DNA of 37,071 nucleotides, from assembly GCA_046313915.1 (NCBI GenBank), contig JBKBXX010000017.1, forward strand, positions 1 to 37,071, given 5' to 3'. A program made the position numbers and the translations under genes. The notes under the pieces are model-generated. The model ran no database searches, was not told the origin of the DNA, and was given only the letters and a program-made list of their open reading frames with translations. This document shows, piece by piece, positions 31,107-37,071 of this stretch (position 1 is the first letter of the stretch; every line of letters begins with the position of its first letter). The stretch is from CAKKQX01 sp046313915 (GTDB lineage: Bacteria; Pseudomonadota; Gammaproteobacteria; Burkholderiales; SG8-41).

Positions 31107-32282
31107 ATGGAAATTGAGTTTTGGTGGCTGCTCGCCCTGCCGTTGTTTTTCGGCCTGGGCTGGCTTGCTGCCCGCATCGACATCAAGCAGCTTCTGACGG
31201 AATCGCGGGCGCTGCCCATGTCGTATTTCAAGGGGCTCAATTTTCTCCTCAACGAGCAGCCGGACAAGGCGATCGAGGCTTTCATCGAGGTGGTGAAAGT
31301 CGATCCCCAGACCATAGAACTGCATTTCGCCCTCGGCTCGCTGTTTCGCAGGCGCGGCGAAATCGAGCGCGCGATCCGCATGCACCAGAATCTGGCGGAG
31401 CGCGTCGATCTGGCTCCCGACAAGAAGCTCGCCGCCTTGCACGAGCTGGCCCAGGACTATCTCAAGGCCGGCTTGCTCGACCGCGCGGAAGAGTTGTTCC
31501 TCAGACTGGAAAACACCGTGCACGCCGAGGCGGCGCTGAAGTCCCTGCTGGAGATCTACGAGCAGGAGAAGGACTGGCAGAAAGCGATCGGCATTGCCGT
31601 GAAGCTCGAGGCCGTCACCGGCCGTTCGCACCAGAAGGAAATCGCCAATTTCTACTGTGAGCTGGCGGGCAACGAGATCATGCAGTCGCGGTCCGAGGCG
31701 GCGCGGCCTTTCCTTGCCAGGGCGCTGTCGCATCACCGGCTTTGCGTGCGCGCCAACATGCTGCTGGGCGATCTGGAAATGGGCGCCGGCAATCATGCCG
31801 CGGCGATCGAGGCCTGGACGCGCATCGAGAGCCAGAATCCGGCCTACCTCGCGCTGGTGGCGGAACGGCTGCTGGCGGCATTCAAGCGCGCCGGCAGGAT
31901 GGACGAGGGGTTGAATCTGCTGCGCGCCTATCTCGAGAAGTATCCGTCGCTCGATTTGCTCAACACCGTGTTCCAGGGGATGCTGGAACGGCGCGATGCC
32001 GAATCCGCATACCGCCTGGTGCGCGACGAGCTGCAGCGCAATCCGACTCTGCTGGGGCTCGATAAGCTGCTCGAAGCGCAATTGCTGGAAGCGCCGCTCG
32101 AGCGCCGCCGCGACCTGGAGCTGATCAAGGATCTGGTGCATCAGCATACGCGCGGGCTGGCGATGTACAAATGCGACAATTGCGGTTTCCGCGCGCGGCA
32201 GTTCTACTGGCATTGCCCGGCTTGTGCTGCCTGGGAAACCTATGCGCCGCGCCGGACCGAGGAAAAAGGGCTGGCCGCATGA
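31107..32282 (+). CDS. lapB: Lipopolysaccharide assembly protein B
   Basis: A 391-residue cytoplasmic protein anchored by one N-terminal membrane helix (about 4-21). TPR repeats occupy about 36-350, and a C-terminal rubredoxin-like zinc knuckle has CDNCGFRARQFYWHCPAC (two CxxC pairs, about 353-370). LapB (YciM) adjusts LpxC degradation by FtsH. The order lapA-lapB-pyrF is the standard one. Its stop overlaps the pyrF ATG (ATGA), so translation is linked. Confidence 0.95.
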   Translation: MEIEFWWLLALPLFFGLGWLAARIDIKQLLTESRALPMSYFKGLNFLLNEQPDKAIEAFIEVVKVDPQTIELHFALGSLFRRRGEIERAIRMHQNLAERVDLAPDKKLAALHELAQDYLKAGLLDRAEELFLRLENTVHAEAALKSLLEIYEQEKDWQKAIGIAVKLEAVTGRSHQKEIANFYCELAGNEIMQSRSEAARPFLARALSHHRLCVRANMLLGDLEMGAGNHAAAIEAWTRIESQNPAYLALVAERLLAAFKRAGRMDEGLNLLRAYLEKYPSLDLLNTVFQGMLERRDAESAYRLVRDELQRNPTLLGLDKLLEAQLLEAPLERRRDLELIKDLVHQHTRGLAMYKCDNCGFRARQFYWHCPACAAWETYAPRRTEEKGLAA

Positions 32283-32989
32283 CAGCAAACCATGATGGCG
32301 ATCCGCGCGTCATCGTTGCACTCGATTTTGCCGAGGCCCGCAGTGCGCTGGCGCTGGCCGACCGCCTCGATGGCCGGCTGTGCCGTCTCAAGGTCGGCAA
32401 GGAGCTGTTCACTGCAGCCGGTCCCGCGCTGGTCGAGACGCTGGCGCGGCGCGGCTTTGGCGTGTTTCTCGATCTCAAATACCACGACATTCCGAATACC
32501 GTGGCGAATGCCTGCAAGGCCGCCGCGGCGCTCGGGGTCTGGATGCTCAACGTGCATGCGCTCGGCGGGCGTGCCATGATGGAAGCGGCGCGGAAAGCGC
32601 TGACCCAGGAAAAGAGGCCGCCGCGGCTGATCGCGGTGACGGTGCTCACCAGCATGAGCGAGCGCGATTTGGCAGAGGTGGGCATCGACGGCACACCGGC
32701 GCAGACGGTGGCGCGGCTCGCGCGGCTCGCGAAAGACAGCGGCATGGACGGCGTGGTGTGCTCGGCGCAGGAAGCGGCGTCGCTCAGGGCGGAACACGGA
32801 GCGGGATTTTGCCTGGTGACGCCAGGCATCCGGCCGGCGCAGGTGGACGAGGACGACCAGAAGCGCGTCATGACGCCGCGCGCGGCGATTGCAAGCGGCG
32901 CCGATTATCTGGTGATCGGACGGCCGATTGTGCGCGCGCCCGATCCTCTCCAAGCGCTCGAACAGATCAATCGCGATATCGGCGGCTGA
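32279..32989 (+). CDS. pyrF: Orotidine 5'-phosphate decarboxylase
   Basis: A 236-residue enzyme forming UMP from OMP, the last step of pyrimidine synthesis. The catalytic tetrad region DLKYHDIPNTVANA (about 64-77) holds the conserved Asp and Lys residues; KVGKELF and VTPGIRP complete the phosphate- and substrate-binding sites. ATG 32279 overlaps the lapB stop; an earlier frame start at 32171 lies inside lapB and is rejected. Confidence 0.96.
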   Translation: MTANHDGDPRVIVALDFAEARSALALADRLDGRLCRLKVGKELFTAAGPALVETLARRGFGVFLDLKYHDIPNTVANACKAAAALGVWMLNVHALGGRAMMEAARKALTQEKRPPRLIAVTVLTSMSERDLAEVGIDGTPAQTVARLARLAKDSGMDGVVCSAQEAASLRAEHGAGFCLVTPGIRPAQVDEDDQKRVMTPRAAIASGADYLVIGRPIVRAPDPLQALEQINRDIGG

Positions 32990-33050
32990 CGGCTGTCATG
33001 CTTCGATGAAAACGAGACCGAACCGGAAGGGCGAAGACGGAAAGACAAAG

Positions 33051-34040
33051 ATGCAGGACAAAATGCCTGATGCAGCTGCTTTGCCCTTCATTCCCCATCC
33101 TTCGTCGTGGCGCAAGGCACGGGTGCTGGTCGTCGGCGATGTCATGCTCGACCGCTACTGGTTCGGGGAAGTCGGGCGCATTTCGCCGGAAGCGCCGGTG
33201 CCGGTCGTGAAAATCGACCGCATCGAAGAGCGTCCCGGCGGGGCGGCCAATGTTGCGCGCAATGTCGCCGCGCTTGGTGCCGCGGCTTCACTGCTGTCGG
33301 TGACGGGCAGCGACGAAGCCGGCGCGTGCCTCAAACGGCTGCTGAAAAAAAACCGCATCGAAGCGCGGCTTCATGTCGACCGCAGTGTCGACACCACCGT
33401 CAAGCTGCGGGTGATCGGCCGCCAGCAGCAGCTGCTGCGTATCGATTTCGAAACGCTGCCGAGCCACGAGGTGCTCGCCTCCAAGCTGAAGGATTTTTGC
33501 GTTCTGCTGCGCAAGGCGGACGCCGTGATCCTGTCGGATTATGGCAAAGGCGGGCTTGCGCACATTGCCCGCATGATCGAATTGGCGCGCCGCGCCGGCA
33601 AACCGGTGCTGGTCGATCCCAAGGGCGAAGACTATTCGCGCTACTGCGGCGCAACCCTGATCACGCCCAACCGGACGGAATTCCAGCAGGTGGCCGGAAG
33701 CTGGTCGAGCGAGGCCGAACTCACGAGCAAGGCGTGGCGCCTGCGGCGCAAGCTGGGAGTCGCGGCATTGCTGATCACCCGCAGCGAGGAAGGCATGACG
33801 CTCTATCAACCGGGCAAGCGCCTGCACGTCGAGGCCCAGGCGCGGGAAGTCTATGACGTAAGCGGGGCCGGCGATACGGTGATCGCGACGCTCGGCGTGA
33901 TGCTGGCAAGTGGCGCCTGTCTGGCAGATGCAGTGCGCGTTGCAAATCGTGCCGCAGGCATCGTGGTCGGCAAGTTCGGCACTGCGGTGGTTCATCCCGA
34001 GGAATTGTTCGCTGCTGAAAGCGGCGGGGAGTGGGCATGA
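33051..34040 (+). CDS. hldA: D-glycero-beta-D-manno-heptose-7-phosphate kinase
   Basis: A PfkB/ribokinase-family kinase of the ADP-heptose pathway for LPS inner core (the N-terminal half of E. coli HldE). Motifs are VVGDVMLDRYW, the PfkB signature 1 region RPGGAANVARNVAALG, and signature 2 with the catalytic base in YDVSGAGDTVIATLG. The nucleotidyltransferase domain (HldE C-terminal half, RfaE2) is absent and must be encoded elsewhere. The start is uncertain: ATG 33051 has GGAAAG 6 bases upstream, while ATG 33006 would add 15 hydrophilic residues. It overlaps hldD by four bases. Confidence 0.92.
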   Translation: MQDKMPDAAALPFIPHPSSWRKARVLVVGDVMLDRYWFGEVGRISPEAPVPVVKIDRIEERPGGAANVARNVAALGAAASLLSVTGSDEAGACLKRLLKKNRIEARLHVDRSVDTTVKLRVIGRQQQLLRIDFETLPSHEVLASKLKDFCVLLRKADAVILSDYGKGGLAHIARMIELARRAGKPVLVDPKGEDYSRYCGATLITPNRTEFQQVAGSWSSEAELTSKAWRLRRKLGVAALLITRSEEGMTLYQPGKRLHVEAQAREVYDVSGAGDTVIATLGVMLASGACLADAVRVANRAAGIVVGKFGTAVVHPEELFAAESGGEWA

Positions 34041-35035
34041 TAGTGGTTACAGGGGCGGCCGGTTTTATCGGCTCCAATCTCGTCAAGGGATTGAACGGGC
34101 GCGGCATTACCGACATCATCGCCGTGGACAATCTGTCGCGCGGTGACAAGTTCATCAATCTTGCCGATTGCGAGATCGCCGATTATCTCGACAAGGAGGC
34201 GTTTCTGCGGCGGCTGGAAGACGGCGCGTTCGACGGCGAGATTTCCGCGATTCTGCATCAGGGCGCCTGTTCCGATACCACGGAAACCGACGGCCGCTAC
34301 ATGATGCAGAACAATTACCAGTACTCGCGTATCCTGCTCGATTACTGTACCACCGAAGAAATTCCTTTCATTTATGCTTCTTCGGCCGCAGTCTATGGCG
34401 CCAGCCGCATTTTTCGCGAGGTGCGCGAATGCGAAGGACCGCTCAACGTCTACGGCTACTCGAAATTCCTGTTCGACCAGGTGGTGCGGCGCAGCCGCGA
34501 GCGGCTCGCGGCACAGGTGGTGGGGCTGCGTTACTTCAATGTCTACGGCGAGCGCGAGCAGCACAAGGCACGCATGGCATCGGTGGCCTTTCATTTTTTC
34601 AATCAGTACCGCGCTGCCGGCAAGGTGAGGCTGTTCGAGGGCAGCGGCGGCTATGGCAACGGCGAGCAGCGGCGCGACTTCGTCTCGGTGGAAGACGTGG
34701 TGAAAGTCAACCTGTTTTTTCTCGACAATCCCGGCAAATCCGGGATTTTCAACGTCGGCACCGGCGCCGCGCAAAGTTTCAATGACGTGGCGGTGGCCAC
34801 CGTCAACGGCTGCCGCAAGGCGCGGGACGAGCCGCCGCTCACGCTGGCCGAGATGCAGCGGCAGGGCATCATCGAATACATTCCCTTTCCCGCAGAGCTC
34901 GCGGGCAAGTACCAAAGCTATACCCAGGCCGACATCACCGCCCTGCGTGCCATCGGTTATGGAGAGCCTTTCCTGAGCGTCGAGCAGGGCGTGCCGCGCT
35001 ATTGCGAACGCCTGTTGCAGCGCGCCACGCCGTAG
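34037..35035 (+). CDS. hldD: ADP-L-glycero-D-manno-heptose-6-epimerase
   Basis: A 332-residue short-chain dehydrogenase/reductase that makes ADP-L-glycero-D-manno-heptose for LPS. The NADP motif is VVTGAAGFIGSNLVKGL (about 3-19), the family motif is AILHQGACSDTTETDG, and the catalytic Tyr/Lys pair is in NVYGYSKFLFDQ. The start ATG 34037 overlaps the hldA stop and has GGGAG at 34027-34031. Next to hldA, the two enzymes act in the same pathway. Confidence 0.96.
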   Translation: MIVVTGAAGFIGSNLVKGLNGRGITDIIAVDNLSRGDKFINLADCEIADYLDKEAFLRRLEDGAFDGEISAILHQGACSDTTETDGRYMMQNNYQYSRILLDYCTTEEIPFIYASSAAVYGASRIFREVRECEGPLNVYGYSKFLFDQVVRRSRERLAAQVVGLRYFNVYGEREQHKARMASVAFHFFNQYRAAGKVRLFEGSGGYGNGEQRRDFVSVEDVVKVNLFFLDNPGKSGIFNVGTGAAQSFNDVAVATVNGCRKARDEPPLTLAEMQRQGIIEYIPFPAELAGKYQSYTQADITALRAIGYGEPFLSVEQGVPRYCERLLQRATP

Positions 35036-35128
35036 CGGGGCGCGTGCGTTGTCCGCGGCGGGCTGTTCGTTCCGCCCCGGCCGCGGCATGAGGTATCATG
35101 CAGCTCATCAATCCCTGGTCGGAAAGCC

Positions 35129-36016
35129 ATGTTCAAGACACTGGAAGATTTCGTCGGCAATACGCCGCTCGTGAGACTGAAGCGCATCACCGCGGGAAGC
35201 GGCAATACGCTGCTCGCCAAGCTCGAAGGCAACAATCCCGCGGGTTCGGTCAAGGACCGGCCGGCGTTGTCGATGATCAGACGCGCCCAGCAGCGCGGCG
35301 AGATCAAGCCCGGCGACACGCTGATCGAGCCGACCAGCGGCAATACCGGCATCGCGCTGGCGATGTGCGCGGCGATGATGGGTTATCGCATGGTCCTGGT
35401 GATGCCCGAGCATCTGTCCATAGAACGCCGCCAGACCATGGCGGCGTTCGGTGCCAGGTTCGTGCTGACGCCGAAAGAAGGCGGCATGGAAATGGCGCGC
35501 GATGTCGCCGAGAAAATGCGCGACGAAGGCAAGGGCATCATTCTCGACCAGTTCGCCAATCCCGACAATCCGCTCGCGCATTACGAAGGCACGGGACCCG
35601 AAATCTGGCGCGATACCGCGGGTCGCGTCACGCATTTCGTGAGCAGCATGGGTACCACCGGCACCATCATGGGGGTGTCGCGCTTCCTCAAGGAAAAGAA
35701 TCCGGCGGTGTGCATCGTCGGCTGCCAGCCGACCGAAGGCTCGCAAATTCCCGGCATCCGCAAATGGCCTGCGGCCTACCTGCCGAAAATCTGCGACTGG
35801 AACAGCATAGACCGCGTGATCGAGGTCTCGCAGCACGATGCGGAAGAGATGACGCGGCGCCTGGCGCGCGAAGAAGGCATTTTCGCCGGGATTTCCTCGG
35901 GCGGCGCATTGTGGGCCGCGCTCCAGGTGGCGCAGGAGGTTGAAAACGCGGTGATCGTTTTCATCGTCTGCGATCGCGGCGACCGTTATCTGTCCACCGG
36001 GGTGTTCCCGGCCTGA
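35129..36016 (+). CDS. cysM: Cysteine synthase B
   Basis: A 295-residue PLP enzyme that makes cysteine from O-acetylserine, using sulfide or thiosulfate in CysM-type enzymes. The PLP Lys is K42 in NPAGSVKDRPALSM, the substrate loop is TSGNTGIA, and the phosphate-binding loop is SSMGTTGTIMG. The CysM type is shown by VKDRPAL (CysK reads VKDRIA) and the length under 300. A TATCAT -10-like element sits at 35094-35099 upstream without a clear -35. It is the last intact gene before a decayed stretch. Confidence 0.94.
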   Translation: MFKTLEDFVGNTPLVRLKRITAGSGNTLLAKLEGNNPAGSVKDRPALSMIRRAQQRGEIKPGDTLIEPTSGNTGIALAMCAAMMGYRMVLVMPEHLSIERRQTMAAFGARFVLTPKEGGMEMARDVAEKMRDEGKGIILDQFANPDNPLAHYEGTGPEIWRDTAGRVTHFVSSMGTTGTIMGVSRFLKEKNPAVCIVGCQPTEGSQIPGIRKWPAAYLPKICDWNSIDRVIEVSQHDAEEMTRRLAREEGIFAGISSGGALWAALQVAQEVENAVIVFIVCDRGDRYLSTGVFPA

Positions 36017-36035
36017 GGCCGTCTCCGGAGCCGTG

Positions 36036-36890
36036 ATGCGCCGCTGCGGAGCAGCGGGGATCATCGTCGCGCTGGCGGCGGCTGGCGGGGCAGCGGCGGA
36101 TCAGTCTCGCCGTCGACGACCTCGCCGCTGCAGCCTTCTCGGCCAAGGCAGTCAAGGCCGAACCGAAGGCGGACGACGTGAACTGCTGCTGGAAATCGGC
36201 GAAATCATGCTGTACGGTCGAACGTGGCGCAATGTGCGCGTGCATTGCCCGCGGTTGCGGCTGGAAACGAATTTTCTCGAATGCGCCGACGCGGTCGTGG
36301 ATGCCGGCGCGCAAATCCCGCTTTCTTTTCGTATGCGTGGCGCGACAAGACGCTCGAAGCGGTGCTGCGCCCTGCGCCGGGCGAAACGTGGCGGCTGCAT
36401 GCCGGTTTTGCCGAGCCGCGCCGCGAGTTCCGGATCCTCATCGACCATGGCCAGGCGCAGCGCCTCGTCTCGCCTCGTGGCTGCCGGGCGGCATGCCACA
36501 GCCTGTCGCGGGCACGCTGGGCGGCAGGATCGTTTTTTCAAATGCTGGCGAAATCGATGCGCGCTTCGAGGTCGATGGCCTGGCTGCCAGACCGCGGTGC
36601 GCAACCTCTCCGCGCTCGGCGGCGCCGGCGCCGCGGCCGCAATCGAGCACAGCGTGTTGCGTTTTTTCGGACAATTCGGCTATGAAAAAGCGGGATTGAG
36701 TTGCAAACTCAGAAACAACGTCTGTGAGATGGATGGCGTGGAAAATGCACCGCAGGGTTATGTGAGCGTCAAGGGCGGCGGCATTCCGGCGCTTTCCGTG
36801 ATCGGCTACAATCGCCATGTGGGCTGGCGGGAACTGGTCGAGCGGCTCAGGCGTATCAGGCAGGACGATGTGCGCGTCGTCATTCAATGA
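36036..36890 (+). pseudogene. Decayed YdbH-family (AsmA-like) gene with several frameshifts
   Basis: Protein-like segments continue one another across different frames: ISLAVDDLAAAAFSAKAVKA (about 36100-36165), ELLLEIGEIMLYGRTWRNVR onward (to about 36330), YAWRDKTLEAVLRPAPGE onward (to about 36468), LPGGMPQPVAGTLGGRIVFS onward (to about 36590), then an intact C-terminus with RFFGQFGYEKAGLSCKLRNN, CEMDG and GYNRHVGWRELVERL to 36890. At least four frameshifts separate them. The C-terminus resembles YdbH (DctA-YdbH family), an envelope-spanning AsmA-like protein linked to phospholipid transport. About 290 residues remain of an expected 600-900, so the middle is deleted. Confidence 0.6.
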
Positions 36891-36902
36891 GGAAAGCCGG
36901 CA

Positions 36903-36974
36903 TGCGTCGAGTTCGAAAAAGCCCAGCCCGGCTGGTATTACCTGAATGCCTCGGGCGCGTGGGTGCGCAAATGA
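36903..36974 (+). pseudogene. C-terminal remnant of a YdbL-like (DUF1318) protein
   Basis: Codons 36903-36971 read CVEFEKAQPGWYYLNASGAW VRK, then TGA. E. coli YdbL ends with a comparable AKPGEYVQGINGKWVRKF motif. Only about 23 residues survive, and no YnbE-like lipoprotein fits between this and the YdbH-like C-terminus 12 bases upstream. The order matches ydbH-ynbE-ydbL with ynbE and most of ydbL deleted. Confidence 0.5.
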
Positions 36975-37012
36975 CGCGGAAGTTACGGCCGTTTTCGCTT
37001 GCGTTATTTAAA

Positions 37013-37031
37013 TAACTTATTGATTTTAAAG
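37013..37031 (+). repeat. AT-rich intergenic motif, copy 3
   Basis: TAACTTATTGATTTTAAAG overlaps the ribosome site of the next gene. It is preceded by the perfect palindrome GTTATTTAAATAAC (37003-37016). Compare the copies at 12392 and 13603. Confidence 0.45.
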
Positions 37032-37040
37032 GATATTTTT

Positions 37041-37071
37041 TTGACGCCCACACTGGTGTTCGATATCGAGA
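37041..37071 (+). CDS. Start of a probable PolB-like 3'-5' exonuclease (partial, TTG start)
   Basis: TTG at 37041 opens a frame reading MTPTLVFDIE before the window ends. AAAGGA at 37028-37033 is 7 bases upstream, which supports TTG as the start. The pattern LVFDIE matches the first exonuclease motif (acidic residues D8 and E10 chelating metal) of DEDD-type nucleases, and betaproteobacterial PolB-like 3'-5' exonucleases begin in this way. Only ten residues are visible, so the assignment is tentative. Confidence 0.5.
   Translation, partial: MTPTLVFDIE

Overview
The window is a mostly housekeeping stretch of a betaproteobacterial chromosome, probably Nitrosomonadales-like or a close relative. 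Four things point there: the order thrS-infC-rpmI-rplT-pheS-pheT-ihfA-merR-like-tRNA-Pro; the block mtaD-ubiG-gph / gyrA-serC-serA-pheA-hisC-tyrA-aroA-cmk-rpsA-ihfB followed by lapA-lapB-pyrF-hldA-hldD-cysM; a tmRNA tag reading ANDERYALAA; and uniformly GC-rich codon use. The species cannot be named from sequence alone.

Layout. 1-8360: a lone receiver-domain response regulator, tRNA-Val(GAC), the translation cluster thrS to pheT (infC appears to start at AUA), ihfA, a small MerR-type regulator and tRNA-Pro(GGG). 8361-13058: an accessory segment between tRNA-Pro and the 3' end of ssrA. It holds a truncated OsmC-family relic, a mercury-resistance unit (merTPA opposite merR, with a textbook 19-bp-spacer mer promoter), an ACR3/BASS-type transporter convergent with merR, gene-poor DNA with tRNA T-arm-like inverted sequences, and a fragment of a GNAT-toxin-like acetyltransferase. 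13059-13426: tmRNA (minus strand). 13642-18126 (minus): gph, ubiG, an mtaD-type deaminase and two tandem paralogous OmpA-domain proteins. 18402-30643 (plus): gyrA, serine and aromatic/histidine biosynthesis genes, cmk, rpsA and ihfB, ending in a strong terminator. 30789-36016 (plus): lapA, lapB, pyrF, hldA, hldD, cysM. 36036-36974: a multiply frameshifted relic that looks like a collapsed ydbH-ynbE-ydbL locus. 37041-end: the first codons of a probable PolB-like 3'-5' exonuclease with a TTG start.

How the parts work together. The left block makes translation factors, ribosomal proteins, two aminoacyl-tRNA synthetases and the IHF alpha subunit; ihfB lies 23 kb away. The central plus-strand block links serine synthesis (serA, serC) with phenylalanine, tyrosine and shikimate-pathway enzymes and an aminotransferase. 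The right block connects LPS control (lapAB) and heptose precursor synthesis (hldA, hldD) with pyrimidine and cysteine synthesis. The mer unit detoxifies Hg(II) by uptake (MerP, MerT) and reduction (MerA) under MerR control.

No CRISPR array, integrase, transposase or clearly new multigene system was found. The observations most worth checking are the tRNA-Pro/ssrA accessory segment, the decayed YdbH-family locus, the GyrA residues Ala83/Glu87, the AUA start of infC, possible RNA control elements before rpmI, pheS and rpsA, and a recurring AT-rich intergenic motif.
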